A stretch of DNA of 64,000 nucleotides from assembly GCF_020662345.1 (NCBI RefSeq), contig NZ_VMOA01000002.1:62001-126000 (forward strand). The letters are read 5' to 3'. This document shows, piece after piece, positions 53,898-63,479 of this stretch (its first letter is position 1; each line of letters opens with the position of its first letter). Below the pieces are notes generated by a model. That model was not told where the DNA came from, ran no database searches, and saw only the letters and a list, made by a program, of their open reading frames with translations. The DNA is from Methylobacterium sp. W2 (GTDB taxonomy: Bacteria; Pseudomonadota; Alphaproteobacteria; Rhizobiales; Beijerinckiaceae). The translations under genes were made by a program, and so were the position numbers.

Positions 53898-54632
53898 ATG
53901 GCCGACAAGACCGACAAGTCGTTTCCGGCGAGCCCGACGACGCGCATCCCCTTCGCCCTCGCCCTCTCGGCCTTGGCCGGCTGCGCCGATTCCATCGGCT
54001 TCCTCGAATTCTCACAGCTCTTCATGTCGTTCATGAGCGGCAACACCACCCGCTTCGGCGTCTCGGTGAGCAAGTTCGATTGGGAGAGCACGGCGCGGGT
54101 CAGCTCGGTCATCGTCATGTTCTGCTTCGGCGCCTTCGCGGGCACGCTGATCGCGGCCTGGGTCGGGCGCTGGCGGCTGTCGGTGATGCTGCTGCTCCAG
54201 GCGGTGCTCCTCGCCGTCGGCCTCGTCATGCCCTACGGCAGCTTCTCCTGGCCGCTGCACGTCTATCCCATCGTCGTCGCGCTCGGCCTCCAGAACGCCA
54301 CGCTGCAGGACGAGGCCGGGCGCAGCCTCGCCCTCACCTACGTCACGGGCGCGGTGGTGCGCTTCGGGACCGGGCTCGCCAATCTCCTGCTGGGCAAGGT
54401 CGCACCCTCGTTCTGGATCCAGGCCCCCCTCTGGGGCGCCCTGAGCACCGGCGCGGTGATCGGCGGCTTCCTCCAGACCCATTACGGCGAGGATGCCTTC
54501 CTGTTCCCGGCAGCCCTGGCGGCGCTCCTCGCCCTCGTCGCCATCGCGCTCACCGTCCTGAAGCCCGGCAGCGCCTATGTCACCGGCGCCGAGGAGTACC
54601 ATCCGCCGGACGCAAGGGGACCGGTGAAGTAA
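53898..54632 (+). CDS. YoaK/DUF1275-family membrane protein
   Basis: 244 residues with about six hydrophobic segments. The opening (FALALSALAGCADSIGFLEFSQLFMSFMSGNTTRFGV) and the middle ALGLQNATLQDEAGRSLALTYVTGAVVRFG are the two conserved blocks of DUF1275. The function of the family is unknown; a transport-like inner membrane role is assumed. The ATG at 53898 has AAGGAG 13-18 bases upstream, a little far; the longer frame from 53766 adds an unlike Arg/Pro-rich leader. It ends one base before the convergent ArfB-type gene. Confidence 0.9.
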   Translation: MADKTDKSFPASPTTRIPFALALSALAGCADSIGFLEFSQLFMSFMSGNTTRFGVSVSKFDWESTARVSSVIVMFCFGAFAGTLIAAWVGRWRLSVMLLLQAVLLAVGLVMPYGSFSWPLHVYPIVVALGLQNATLQDEAGRSLALTYVTGAVVRFGTGLANLLLGKVAPSFWIQAPLWGALSTGAVIGGFLQTHYGEDAFLFPAALAALLALVAIALTVLKPGSAYVTGAEEYHPPDARGPVK

Positions 54633-54633
54633 C

Positions 54634-55065
54634 TCAATCGCCCCCGCCGTCGCTGCGCAGGCGCTTGGTGGCGCCGCGGCGGGATTTCTCGTCGAGGCGG
54701 CGCTTCTTCGAGGCGAGGGTGGGCCGCGTGGCCCGGCGCGGCGTCGGCGGCACCGCCGCCTCGGCGACGAGGGCGGCGAGGCGTTCGCGCGCATCGGCCC
54801 GGTTGCGGTCCTGCGTGCGGAACTGCTGAGCCATGATGACGATGACGCCGTCCAGCGTCAGCCGCCGCCCGGCGAGGCGCATCAGGCGCACCGCCACGGC
54901 GTCGGGCAGGGATTGCGAGCGCCGCGCATCGAAGCGGAGCTGCACCGCCGTGGACAGCTTGTTGACGTTCTGCCCCCCCGGCCCCGAGGCGCGCACGAAG
55001 GTCTCTTCGAGTTCCGCCTCGTCGATGGCGAGATGCGGGGTGCATTGCAGGGCCATCGCCACCAT
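54634..55065 (-). CDS. arfB: ArfB-type peptidyl-tRNA hydrolase (YaeJ)
   Basis: 143 residues. The catalytic GGQ is at 30-32 in RASGPGGQNVNKLSTAV; the C-terminal tail is basic (KKRRLDEKSRRGATKRLR), and in ArfB it inserts into the mRNA channel of stalled ribosomes. No codon-recognition domain is present, as expected. It frees ribosomes stalled on mRNAs without stop codons. The ATG at 55065 follows ACGAGGAAC; a second ATG is at 55056. It is 22 bases after the BolA-type gene, likely in one transcript. Confidence 0.93.
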   Translation of the reverse strand: MVAMALQCTPHLAIDEAELEETFVRASGPGGQNVNKLSTAVQLRFDARRSQSLPDAVAVRLMRLAGRRLTLDGVIVIMAQQFRTQDRNRADARERLAALVAEAAVPPTPRRATRPTLASKKRRLDEKSRRGATKRLRSDGGGD

Positions 55066-55087
55066 GTTCCTCGTCTGACGGGACCGT

Positions 55088-55366
55088 TCAGGCGGCCTCG
55101 GACGGCGCCTTCGCCTTCACCGCGAGGGCGTGGAGCCCGCGCTTGAACGCCTCGTCGAGAACGCCGTTCACGATGCGGTGGCGCTCGACCCGGCTCTTAC
55201 CCTCGAAGGCGGCCGAGACGATCTCCACCCGGAAATGCGTCTCGCCCTCGGGCCGCGCGCCCGAATGGCCCGCATGGAGGTGGGATTCGTCCACCACCGC
55301 CAGAGCCTGCGGCGCCAGTTGCGCGTCGAGCGCTCCGGTGATCCAATCCTTGAGCGTGCCGGTCAT
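55088..55366 (-). CDS. BolA-family protein
   Basis: 92 residues. The class II KH-like fold is shown by LVAVVDES-like strand and the conserved GETHFRVEIVSAAFEGKSRVERHR loop and the ALAVKA end. A histidine in the segment ESHLHAGHSG fits the ligand position of BolA-glutaredoxin iron-sulphur complexes. Members act with monothiol glutaredoxins in iron-sulphur trafficking or as regulators. The ATG at 55366 follows GAGGACACG. A longer frame to 55432 is not needed. It diverges from the DnaJ-like gene. Confidence 0.92.
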   Translation of the reverse strand: MTGTLKDWITGALDAQLAPQALAVVDESHLHAGHSGARPEGETHFRVEIVSAAFEGKSRVERHRIVNGVLDEAFKRGLHALAVKAKAPSEAA

Positions 55367-55506
55367 CGTGTCCTCGCGTTTCCGTCGCTTCGTTCCCGTC
55401 CCGTAGGCGCCTGGAGGCTTCGGGGTCGTCAACCCCCGATCTCCGCATGCGTCATCAGGCCCGCCGCCCTTGTGTCTCGGACACGCCCTCTCATAATCGC
55501 CCCACC

Positions 55507-56139
55507 ATGGATCTCAACTCGCGCCTGTTCGACAGCATCCGTATCAAGCGCAGGCCCAGCTGCGACGAGCCCAAGGCTGCGTCCCAGACGGGCTGCGAGA
55601 CCCCCGGCTGCACGAATGCCGGGCTCTACCGCGCTCCCAAGGGCCGCAAGGCGGAAGGCCAGTACTGGCGCTTCTGCATCGACCACGTGCGCGCCTACAA
55701 CGCCACCTACAACTACTTCGACGGCATGAACGACGCCGCCGTCCAGGCCTACCAGAAGGACGCCGTGATCGGGCACCGCCCGACCTGGGCCATGGGCGTG
55801 AACCCGGCGACGCGGGCGGCCGGGGCGAAACCGGGCGAGCCGAAACGCGACTGGGCCTATGTCGATCCCCTCGACATCCTGCGCAGCGAAGGCGTCGGCG
55901 AGACCTCGCGCCGGGCCAAGCCCGAGCCGAGCCGGCCGCGCCTCACGGTGGCCGCCCTCAAGGCCCTCGACGTGCTCGGCCTCGACGAGAACGCGGACAC
56001 CGCCGCCATCAAGGCGCAGTACAAGGTGCTGGTGAAGCGCTTCCACCCCGACGCCAATGGCGGCGACCGCTCGTTCGAGGAGCGCCTGCGCGACATCATC
56101 CGCGCCCACGACACCCTGCGCGCCGCCGGCCTGTGCTGA
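55507..56139 (+). CDS. DnaJ-domain protein with C-terminal J domain
   Basis: 210 residues. The J domain is at the C-terminus (about 150-210): LDVLGLDENADTAAIKAQYKVLVKRFHPDANGG, with the HPD tripeptide that stimulates the DnaK ATPase. The N-terminal part is a conserved Rhizobiales-type region with CETPGCTNAGLYRAPKG and FCIDHVRAYNATYNYFDGM, including a possible C-x4-C ... C metal site. Its client is unknown. The ATG at 55507 starts the conserved LNSRLFDSIRIK; upstream frame rejected. Together with CobS to the right it is a usual gene order in Rhizobiales. Confidence 0.9.
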   Translation: MDLNSRLFDSIRIKRRPSCDEPKAASQTGCETPGCTNAGLYRAPKGRKAEGQYWRFCIDHVRAYNATYNYFDGMNDAAVQAYQKDAVIGHRPTWAMGVNPATRAAGAKPGEPKRDWAYVDPLDILRSEGVGETSRRAKPEPSRPRLTVAALKALDVLGLDENADTAAIKAQYKVLVKRFHPDANGGDRSFEERLRDIIRAHDTLRAAGLC

Positions 56140-56375
56140 GCCGGATTCCGGAACGCGGCACGATCGATGCAGCGTTTTTCGAAATCTCGTGCGGCGTGAG
56201 GCGGCAATCCGCGCGGGAGGCCCTATATCGAGTCTTCGCACCCCTTGGCGTCCGCCGACGCAGCCCCTTACAAGGTGGCATTCCACGTCCTGCCCCGCGC
56301 GGGAACCGGCAATGCCCACCGTGATAGATCCCGCGAGCCCGGCCCATGCCGGAGCCCGCCCCGACGAGGTCCCGT

Positions 56376-57359
56376 ATGCTCTCTGACGACACCCCCGCCT
56401 CGCTGCCCGACCGGACGGTCTCCGTCCGCGAGGCCTTCGGCATCGATCTCGACCTCAAGGTGCCGGCCTTCTCGGCGAGCGCAGAACACGTTCCCGATCT
56501 CGACCCGGATTACATCTTCGACCGCGAGACCACACTGGCGATCCTGGCGGGCTTTGCCCGCAACCGCCGCGTCATGGTCACCGGCTATCACGGCACCGGC
56601 AAATCGACCCATATCGAGCAGGTCGCCGCCCGCCTGAACTGGCCCTGCATCCGGATCAACCTCGACAGCCACGTCTCCCGCATCGATCTCGTCGGCAAGG
56701 ACGCGATCGTGCTGAAGGACGGCAAGCAGATCACCGCCTTCCAGGACGGCATCCTGCCCTGGGCGCTGCAGAACAACGTCGCCCTGGTCTTCGACGAGTA
56801 CGATGCCGGCCGCCCGGACGTGATGTTCGTGATCCAGCGCGTGCTCGAAGTCTCGGGCCGCCTGACGCTCCTCGACCAGAAGCGGGTGATCCGGCCCCAT
56901 CCGGCGTTCCGGCTGTTCGCCACCGCCAACACGGTGGGGCTCGGCGACACGTCCGGCCTCTATCACGGCACCCAGCAGATCAACCAGGGCCAGATGGACC
57001 GCTGGTCCATCGTCACCACGCTGAACTACCTCGCCCATGACCGCGAGGTGGACATCGTCCTGTCGAAGGCGGCGCATTACCAGCGCGACGGCGGCCGCGA
57101 CATCGTCAACCGCATGGTCCGGGTCGCCGACCTGACCCGCAACGCCTTCATGAACGGTGACCTCTCCACCGTCATGAGCCCGCGCACGGTGATCACCTGG
57201 GCCGAGAACGCCGACATCTTCCAGGATATCGGCTTCGCCTTCCGGGTGACCTTCCTCAACAAGTGCGACGAGCTGGAGCGCACCCTGGTGGCGGAATTCT
57301 ACCAGCGCGCCTTCGGCAAGGAACTGCCCGAGAGCGCGATGAACGTGGCGCTGAGCTGA
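56376..57359 (+). CDS. cobS: Cobaltochelatase subunit CobS
   Basis: 327 residues, AAA+ MoxR-like ATPase. Walker A is GYHGTGKST (70-78); Walker B is [30 protein letters not shown] is the sensor region. Length and sequence are those of alphaproteobacterial CobS, which with CobT and CobN inserts cobalt in hydrogenobyrinate a,c-diamide in the aerobic cobalamin pathway. The ATG at 56376 follows GAGGTCCCGT; an in-frame ATG at 56346 is also possible. CobN is not in the window. The next gene is a DUF29 gene, then cobT. Confidence 0.95.
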   Translation: MLSDDTPASLPDRTVSVREAFGIDLDLKVPAFSASAEHVPDLDPDYIFDRETTLAILAGFARNRRVMVTGYHGTGKSTHIEQVAARLNWPCIRINLDSHVSRIDLVGKDAIVLKDGKQITAFQDGILPWALQNNVALVFDEYDAGRPDVMFVIQRVLEVSGRLTLLDQKRVIRPHPAFRLFATANTVGLGDTSGLYHGTQQINQGQMDRWSIVTTLNYLAHDREVDIVLSKAAHYQRDGGRDIVNRMVRVADLTRNAFMNGDLSTVMSPRTVITWAENADIFQDIGFAFRVTFLNKCDELERTLVAEFYQRAFGKELPESAMNVALS

Positions 57360-57379
57360 GGATCGACGCGGAGGACGCG

Positions 57380-57889
57380 ATGGCCGAACCGGCCTTGAAG
57401 GGTGAAAGGACATCCACCGAGACGTCATCCAAGGCGCATGCGCCCAACCGCGTGCGCTACGAGGACGACCTCTATGGCTGGGTCGAGGAGCAGGTTTCGC
57501 TCCTGCGCGCCGGGGCCGTCGATTCGCTCGATCTCCAAAACATCGCCGAGGAGTTGAGCGATGTGGGCGCGGCGCAATACCATCGTCTGGAGAGCGTGCT
57601 CCGCGTGTTGCTGATGCATATGCTCAAGTGGGACCAGCAGCCGGAAATGCGGACGCCGAGCTGGATCTATTCGATCGTGGAACAGCGTCGGCGCTACGAA
57701 CGTCTGCTCAGCAAGAATCCCGGATTGAAATCGTCCCTCGATGAGATCCGGGACGACATCTATCCCATCGCCCGCAACTGGGCAGCCGACGAGACGCATC
57801 TGCCGGCAGACGAATTCCCCGATACGTGCCCCTATTCCTGGGACGACATCCTGCGCCGTCCCTTCGATTTCGACTCGGTGAAGAAGTAG
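57380..57889 (+). CDS. DUF29-family protein
   Basis: 169 residues. [19 protein letters not shown] and [33 protein letters not shown] are the DUF29 signature, a family of unknown function common in cyanobacteria and proteobacteria and often mobile. The ATG at 57380 follows GGAGGACGCG and lies 20 bases after cobS; the stop is five bases before the cobT start, so it has been inserted into the cobS-cobT operon. No link between DUF29 and cobalt chelation is known to me. Confidence 0.9.
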   Translation: MAEPALKGERTSTETSSKAHAPNRVRYEDDLYGWVEEQVSLLRAGAVDSLDLQNIAEELSDVGAAQYHRLESVLRVLLMHMLKWDQQPEMRTPSWIYSIVEQRRRYERLLSKNPGLKSSLDEIRDDIYPIARNWAADETHLPADEFPDTCPYSWDDILRRPFDFDSVKK

Positions 57890-57894
57890 CGATC

Positions 57895-59799
57895 GTGGCC
57901 AACTCGAACCGCAAAGCCGGCGAACGCCGGGAGCCCATCGCCGAACCGCTGAAGCGCTCGGTGGCCGGATGCCTGCGCGCCATCGCCAAGCGCTCCGAGA
58001 TCGAGGTGGTCTATGCCAGCGACCGCCCGGCGCTCACCGGCGACAAGGCGCGCCTGCCCGAGCCGCCGCGCAAGCTGACGCCGGAGGACGTGGCGATCCT
58101 GCGCGGCAACGCCGATTCGATGGCGTTGCGCCTCGGCTGCCACGATGTGGCGGTCCATCGCCGCCTCGCCCCCGAGAATGCCGGCGCGCGCGCCGTGTTC
58201 GATGCCGTGGAGCAGGCCCGCGTGGAGGCCATCGGCTCGCGCCGCATGGCCGGTGTCGCCTCGAACCTCTCGGCGATGCTCGAGGACCGCTACCATCGCG
58301 GCGGCAAGTACGAGGACATCACCGACCGGGCCGACGCCCCCATGGAGGATGCCGTCGCCCTGATGGTGCGCGAGCGCCTGACCGGGGAGGCTCCGCCCAA
58401 GGCCGCGCGCAAGATCGTCGAGCTGTGGCGCTCGCATATCGAAGAGAAGGCCGGCCCCAGCTTGGACGGCCTCATCGGCAATCTCGAGAACCAGCGCTCC
58501 TTCGCCCGCTCGGTGCGCGAGTTGCTGTCCTCCCTCGATATGGCGGACGAGACGCCGCTCGACCCCGAGGACGACGACAACGAGGACGAGAACGAGGGGC
58601 AGGACGACGAGCAGACCCCGAGCGAGGGCGAGGCCGAGGAGCAGTCCCAGGGCGACAAGTCCGAGATGGAGACCTCCGAGGAGGCCTCCGACGAGCTGCA
58701 GGACGGCGCGACGGAAGCCGCCGACGCGCCCTCGGGCGAGTTGCCGGACGAGTCCGAGAACGCGGAATCCGAGGAGGCGTCCGAGGCCAAGCGCCCGCCC
58801 AACACCCGGCCCAACGAGCCGCGCGGCCCCGAATACAAGGTGTTCAACCCGCGCTTCGACGAGATGATCGACGCCGAGGACCTCTGCGACGCCGACGAGC
58901 TCGCGCGCCTGCGCACCTATCTCGACAAGCAGCTGGCCCATCTCCAGGGCGTCGTCGGCCGCCTCGCCAACCGCCTCCAGCGCCGGCTCCTCGCCCAGCA
59001 GAACCGGGCCTGGGAATTCGATCTCGAAGAGGGCCAGCTCGATCCCGCCCGCCTCGTGCGGGTGATGACCGACCCGTTCCAGCCGCTCTCGTTCAAGCGC
59101 GAGAAGGACACCAATTTTCGCGACACCGTCGTCACGCTGCTGCTCGACAATTCGGGCTCCATGCGCGGCCGGCCGATCACGGTGGCGGCCACCTGCGCCG
59201 ACATCCTGGCGCGGACCCTGGAGCGCTGCGGCGTGAAGGTGGAGATCCTGGGCTTCACCACCCGCGCCTGGAAGGGCGGCCAATCGCGCGAGGCGTGGCT
59301 GGCGGCGGGCAAGCCCAACGCGCCGGGCCGCCTCAACGACCTGCGCCACATCGTCTACAAGTCGGCGGATGCGCCGTGGCGCCGGGCGCGAAAAAACCTC
59401 GGGCTGATGATGCGCGAGGGGCTGCTCAAGGAGAATATCGACGGCGAGGCCCTGGACTGGGCGCACAAGCGCCTGCTCGCCCGGCCCGAACAGCGCAAGA
59501 TCCTGATGGTGATCTCGGACGGCGCGCCGGTCGACGATTCGACCCTCTCGGTCAATCCGGGCAACTATCTCGAACGCCACCTGCGCTGGATGATCGAGGA
59601 CATCGAGACCCGCTCGCCGGTGGAACTCCTGGCCATCGGCATCGGCCACGACGTGACCCGCTACTACCGCCGCGCCGTCACCATCATCGACGCCGAGGAA
59701 CTCGGCGGGGCGATGACGGAGAAGCTGGCGGAGCTGTTCGAGGAGGATGCGGGCGGTGGCGCCGCGCCGAGGCGCAGGGCCGCGGGCGGGCGGCGTTAG
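57895..59799 (+). CDS. cobT: Cobaltochelatase subunit CobT
   Basis: 634 residues, close to the usual length. The N-terminal part ([25 protein letters not shown]...) is conserved, a very acidic region at about 221-302 (repeated D/E runs) follows, and a von Willebrand A domain closes the protein: [11 protein letters not shown] (MIDAS, about 417) and [15 protein letters not shown]. CobT forms a chaperone-like complex with CobS that drives CobN. The start is GTG at 57895, five bases after the DUF29 gene stop; this gives MANSNRKAG, the family start. A longer frame to 57826 runs inside the upstream gene. Confidence 0.95.
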   Translation: MANSNRKAGERREPIAEPLKRSVAGCLRAIAKRSEIEVVYASDRPALTGDKARLPEPPRKLTPEDVAILRGNADSMALRLGCHDVAVHRRLAPENAGARAVFDAVEQARVEAIGSRRMAGVASNLSAMLEDRYHRGGKYEDITDRADAPMEDAVALMVRERLTGEAPPKAARKIVELWRSHIEEKAGPSLDGLIGNLENQRSFARSVRELLSSLDMADETPLDPEDDDNEDENEGQDDEQTPSEGEAEEQSQGDKSEMETSEEASDELQDGATEAADAPSGELPDESENAESEEASEAKRPPNTRPNEPRGPEYKVFNPRFDEMIDAEDLCDADELARLRTYLDKQLAHLQGVVGRLANRLQRRLLAQQNRAWEFDLEEGQLDPARLVRVMTDPFQPLSFKREKDTNFRDTVVTLLLDNSGSMRGRPITVAATCADILARTLERCGVKVEILGFTTRAWKGGQSREAWLAAGKPNAPGRLNDLRHIVYKSADAPWRRARKNLGLMMREGLLKENIDGEALDWAHKRLLARPEQRKILMVISDGAPVDDSTLSVNPGNYLERHLRWMIEDIETRSPVELLAIGIGHDVTRYYRRAVTIIDAEELGGAMTEKLAELFEEDAGGGAAPRRRAAGGRR

Positions 59800-59929
59800 G
59801 CGTTAGGCTCCGACGGTCGGGGTCTGTGTCATGCAGGCTCCGGTTCATCACGTCGGGTCAGGTGGACGCGCCAGACTTCCTCTCCTTCCAAGCTACGGCA
59901 TTGACACATTTCGCGGGCTGCGCGGCACC

Positions 59930-59952
59930 CTCCTCCCCCTTGTGGGGAGGAG
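59930..59952. repeat. Small hairpin after cobT
   Basis: CTCCTCCCC and GGGGAGGAG with a five-base loop, 131 bases past the cobT stop. It resembles the CTCTCCCC/GGGGAGAG hairpin in the ligase gene. It could act as a weak terminator. The surrounding 59800-60170 shows no gene. Confidence 0.5.
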
Positions 59953-60174
59953 TTGGAGGTGGGGGTGGTTGGGCGACCCTCTTACTGCGGACGCTGGACG
60001 GGAAATCGACTCGCATTGGCCGCCCCCTCCGACCTTGAAGATGAACGAGGTACAGCAATTGGCACTGATGGCGTTTTTACCCAGCCTGGATAAATCGACG
60101 TCGTTGACCTAGATGTTTGGCCTGGCCGGAAACCGGATGGTTGGTCAGCCGACAACTCGAGAACAGCAGGTAGC

Positions 60175-60441
60175 CTAACGAGGGACGTTCACCACGATCT
60201 CCGGCGGGCGGATTGCCAACACCTCAACGCAAAGGTCATAGCCTGCGATCAGGTAGTGAATGATCTGCAGCCCAAAAAGAGCCGGAGTGCTTTGAGAAAA
60301 TTCGTCCAGATAGGTGCTTGTGCCGATCTGATAGATTGACCCGACAGCAACTTTCTCTTCGGAACGCACGATCCAGTAATTGGTAATCGTCGTATGGTCG
60401 TGCGCGCAAAAACTTATTACATTGTGGAACGTCAGAAGCAA
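60175..60441 (-). CDS. Small hypothetical protein in a lower-GC island
   Basis: 88 residues, not recognised. It lies in a stretch of about 50% GC, below the surrounding ~68%. The residue order looks protein-like (ITNYWIVRSEEKVAVGSIYQ and the hydrophobic LFGLQIIHYLIAGYDL), with a mixed beta/alpha pattern, but no close family comes to mind. No strong ribosome-binding site precedes the ATG. It may be the remnant of a transferred gene. Confidence 0.35.
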   Translation of the reverse strand: MLLTFHNVISFCAHDHTTITNYWIVRSEEKVAVGSIYQIGTSTYLDEFSQSTPALFGLQIIHYLIAGYDLCVEVLAIRPPEIVVNVPR

Positions 60442-60663
60442 CCGGCTGCCTCACGCTCTAGCGTTACTTGCAATGGCCAGTCCTGCAGATGAGCGCACCG
60501 AACATCCACGATGCTCCACAAGGGCGTGGCTGGTGCTGGCATTCGCAGCGCATCGTCGAGAAGCGTGAATCCACTGACCATATGTGAACCCATTTCATAA
60601 CCCATCCGCTTTCCACCCATCATAAACGTCGAGGATGGATAGCATCCGCCGGATTTCACCCAC

Positions 60664-61221
60664 TTACGATACCAATCGCTCCTCCAACCGCCCCAGCATC
60701 CGACCGAACACGGCCGGATCGTCGAGGGCGCGGGCGAGGACGAGGCCGCCCTGGATCGCCAGGATTGTATCCTCGGCGAGGGACTCCGCCTCGGCCTCCG
60801 GGCGTCCGGCGCGGAGGAGGGCCTGAGCCAGGGCCTCGCGCCAATCCCGAAAGTAGCCGCCGATCCGGTCCGCGAACCCGTCTCGCCCCTCGGTAAGCGC
60901 GAAGGCGCCCACGAGGCAGATTCTCCGGCCGGAGCGGAAATAGGCGTCCGTCTCCGACAGCATGAGCCGGATCGCCGCCCTTGGATCGGGATCGTCGCGC
61001 AGCGGCGCGTAGACCTTGTCCTCGAACCATGCGCCGATGGCGTCGAGCACGGCCTCAGCCATCTCGGCCTTGCCGCCGGGGAAGGCGTGGTAGAGGCTGC
61101 CCTTGCCGAGACCGGTGCGGGCTCCGATGAGGGCGAGGCTCGCGCCCTCGTAGCCGTATTCGCGAAACACCTCGGCGATGGCGGGCAGAGCGTCCTCCCG
61201 CGCCCCCGGCTTCTTCGCCAT
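60664..61221 (-). CDS. TetR-family transcriptional repressor
   Basis: 185 residues. The helix-turn-helix is AIAEVFREYGYEGASLALIGARTGLGKGSLYHAFPGGKAEM, a clear TetR start; the C-terminal ligand domain has the EDTILAIQGGLVLARALDDP segment of the TetR group that includes AcrR-like regulators of small enzymes. The ligand is unknown. It starts seven bases after the DUF1348 gene, so the two form an operon, probably autoregulated through the palindrome at 61726. Confidence 0.92.
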   Translation of the reverse strand: MAKKPGAREDALPAIAEVFREYGYEGASLALIGARTGLGKGSLYHAFPGGKAEMAEAVLDAIGAWFEDKVYAPLRDDPDPRAAIRLMLSETDAYFRSGRRICLVGAFALTEGRDGFADRIGGYFRDWREALAQALLRAGRPEAEAESLAEDTILAIQGGLVLARALDDPAVFGRMLGRLEERLVS

Positions 61222-61228
61222 ATTCCGG

Positions 61229-61702
61229 TCAGAGCCCGAGATCGGTGAGGCCGGGATGGTCGTCGGGGCGCGGCGCGCTGCGGTCCCAGTGGAACTTGCG
61301 CTCTGATTCGGAGATCGCGAGGTCGTTGATGCTGGCGTGACGCAGGCGCATCAGGCCGAGGGCGTCGAACTCCCAGTTCTCGTTGCCATAGGCGCGGAAC
61401 CAGTCGCCGGCCGCATCGTGGAACTCGTAGGCGAATCGCACGGCGATGCGGTCCTCGGTGAAGGCCCAGATCTCCTTGATGAGCCGGTATTCGTGTTCCT
61501 TCGCCCATTTGCGGGTGAGGAAATCGACGATGGCGGGACGGCCCGAGAAGAACTCCGAGCGGTTCCGCCAGCGGCTGTCCGCCGTGTAGGCCAGCGAGAC
61601 TTTTTCGGGGTTGCAGCCGTTCCAGCCGTTCTCGGCGGCGCGGACCTTCTGGATCGCGGTCTCGCGGGTGAAGGGGGGCAGCGGCGGGCGGGATTCGGAC
61701 AT
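61229..61702 (-). CDS. DUF1348/NTF2-like protein
   Basis: 157 residues. The NTF2-like fold is shown by [31 protein letters not shown], then [39 protein letters not shown] and [24 protein letters not shown], the DUF1348 pattern. These are small enzymes or ligand-binding proteins of unknown role, nearly always next to a TetR regulator. The ATG at 61702 is 24 bases after a perfect 16-base palindrome. It lies downstream of the AEC transporter on the same strand but has its own promoter region. Confidence 0.9.
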   Translation of the reverse strand: MSESRPPLPPFTRETAIQKVRAAENGWNGCNPEKVSLAYTADSRWRNRSEFFSGRPAIVDFLTRKWAKEHEYRLIKEIWAFTEDRIAVRFAYEFHDAAGDWFRAYGNENWEFDALGLMRLRHASINDLAISESERKFHWDRSAPRPDDHPGLTDLGL

Positions 61703-61725
61703 GGGCTCGGGCTCCTATGATCGTC

Positions 61726-61741
61726 TGTACCGATCGGTACA
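61726..61741. promoter_or_regulatory. Palindromic TetR operator
   Basis: TGTACCGATCGGTACA, a perfect 16-base palindrome 24 bases upstream of the DUF1348-TetR operon. TetR operators are palindromes of this size and placed like this, so it is very probably the site of the regulator encoded at 60664. Confidence 0.8.
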
Positions 61742-61775
61742 AACAGCAGCCGCGCTGGTCAAGGCACCGAACCGT

Positions 61776-62705
61776 TCAGCTGTGTCCGAGGATCGCGAGC
61801 CAAGCCAATGTGGTGGCGGCCGCGAGCAGGGTCGAGAGCATGACGGCGGCAGCGATCAGCCCGGTCTCGGCCTTGTAGCGGACGGCGAGCAGGTAGGAGT
61901 TGATGCCGACGGGCATCGCCGCGAACAGGGTGGCGACCCCGGCATAGGCGGGCGGCATGGTGAAGACGTGGAAGGCCAGGACCCAGACTGCCAGGGGATG
62001 CAGGACGAGTTTCAGGGTCGTCACCACCATGGCGCCGGGCAGGTCGTGCAATACCCGGTAGCGCACGAGGCCGGCGCCGAGCGCGATCAGCGCGCAGGTG
62101 GAGGCGGTGCCGGCCAGCGCGTCCAGCAGCGACTTGACCATCCCGGCAGGCGCGAGGCCGAAGCTTTTCAGGCCGAGACCGATCATCAGCGACAGGAAGA
62201 TCGGGTTGCGGAAGAGGACGAGGCCGAGCCCCTTCACCCGTTGGAAGACCGATTTCTGCCCGTCCGATTCGATGAGGAAGGTGGCGCAGCCCATCATCAG
62301 CGGCAGGTGGACGGCCAGCAGCATGAAGAGCGGGAACGCGCCCGCGTCGCCATAGGCCTGGAGGATCATCGGCACGCCGATGAAGATGGTGTTCGACTGG
62401 CTCGCCGCGAATCCGTGCAGGATCGCCCCCGTCCGCCCGACGCCCTCGCGGCGCAGGCCGATCAGCGAGCCGACGAGCCAGGACAGGCCGGCACCGCCGA
62501 AATAGCTGAACCAGTACGACCAGGTGACTTCGCCGGTGAGACCCGGCCGCGTCAGCGTCGCGATGATGAGCGCCGGCACCGCGATGGCGAAGACGTATTC
62601 GGAGAGGCCGTCGCTGACCTTCTCCGACAGGAACCCGGCGAGCGCCGCGACCCAGCCGATGAGGATCAGCCCGAAGATCGGGGCGATGAGCGACAGCACG
62701 GTCAT
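61776..62705 (-). CDS. AEC-family transporter (auxin efflux carrier fold)
   Basis: 309 residues with ten hydrophobic segments in two sets of five, the AEC topology. IAPIFGLILIGWVAALAGFLSE at the N-terminus and the conserved SQSNTIFIGVPMILQAYGDAG and LFAAMPVGINSYLLAVRY segments define the family. Bacterial members export or import organic acids such as malonate or malate; the substrate is not predictable. The next gene upstream is rpmB, separated by a terminator hairpin. Confidence 0.9.
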   Translation of the reverse strand: MTVLSLIAPIFGLILIGWVAALAGFLSEKVSDGLSEYVFAIAVPALIIATLTRPGLTGEVTWSYWFSYFGGAGLSWLVGSLIGLRREGVGRTGAILHGFAASQSNTIFIGVPMILQAYGDAGAFPLFMLLAVHLPLMMGCATFLIESDGQKSVFQRVKGLGLVLFRNPIFLSLMIGLGLKSFGLAPAGMVKSLLDALAGTASTCALIALGAGLVRYRVLHDLPGAMVVTTLKLVLHPLAVWVLAFHVFTMPPAYAGVATLFAAMPVGINSYLLAVRYKAETGLIAAAVMLSTLLAAATTLAWLAILGHS

Positions 62706-62742
62706 CGGGGAGAGCCGGAGAGCAGGGAGGTCGGAATCAACG

Positions 62743-62783
62743 CGAACGGCCGCCGCATGCGCGATGCATGCGGCGGCCGTTCG
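62743..62783 (-). terminator. Perfect 18-base-stem hairpin after rpmB
   Basis: CGAACGGCCGCCGCATGC and GCATGCGGCGGCCGTTCG pair perfectly around a five-base loop, 57-97 bases past the rpmB stop and before the AEC gene. There is no strong T-run, but stem and position fit a terminator for rpmB. Confidence 0.7.
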
Positions 62784-62839
62784 AAATCAACCATGAGACG
62801 TCGGCGTGATCGAAGCGGAGGCCTCGACCGTCACGGCCC

Positions 62840-63145
62840 TCAGGCGGCGGCCGGGGTCTCGACTTCGGCGAGCTTCTTGTGGAGCTCGCGCTTGATCAGA
62901 CGGGCCGTCTGCGACAGCTCGATCTCGCGGGCCTTGATGAGGAAGGCATCGAGGCCGCCACGGTGCTCCACCGAGCGCAGGGCATGGGCCGTGACGCGCA
63001 AGCGCACGCGACGCTTCAGGGCGTCCGACTGCAGCGTGACCTGGCACAGGTTCGGCAGGAACCGGCACTTGGTCTTACGGTTCGAGTGGCTCACGAGGTG
63101 GCCGGTCTGCACGGCTTTGCCCGTGAGTTCGCAACGGCGCGACAT
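62840..63145 (-). CDS. rpmB: Ribosomal protein L28
   Basis: 101 residues, the alphaproteobacterial length. The start [20 protein letters not shown] and the [17 protein letters not shown] block with [24 protein letters not shown] are standard for L28, part of the large ribosomal subunit. CELTGK-type start with one cysteine is the zinc-free form. Own promoter in 63146-63479. Confidence 0.98.
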   Translation of the reverse strand: MSRRCELTGKAVQTGHLVSHSNRKTKCRFLPNLCQVTLQSDALKRRVRLRVTAHALRSVEHRGGLDAFLIKAREIELSQTARLIKRELHKKLAEVETPAAA

Positions 63146-63479
63146 TGTTCTAATTCCCGTCTCGTTCCGCGTCAGACCGGGCGATGGCGGAAGGCCGGTC
63201 GCAATGCGCCACGGGCCTCACGCACGCCAGAACCGATCGAGCGGCGTCTCATTGAAGGCGCGAGCCTATAGGGGAGCGGCAGGGTATCCGTCAAGGGCGG
63301 AGCTGCGTTTTGCCCATGGGAAAAGCCGCGCTCCGAGGCCGGCGCAGCGGCCTTCACGAAGCCTCGCGCCGTGGCATCCATACGATGTGTTAACCACGAA
63401 CGGGGACGATGGCGGAACAATGCCGTCCGGTCCCTTGCGCCGCATGGCTCCAAGCCCTGGAACTTCAGAGCCTCACGCC
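63146..63479. other. Divergent promoter region between rpmB and the DUF3108 gene
   Basis: 334 bases holding both promoters. No gene is supported. Confidence 0.35.

Noticed and set aside
56140..56375. Possible cobalamin riboswitch before cobS.
   Set aside because: The spacer is too short and no B12-box-like sequence was seen.
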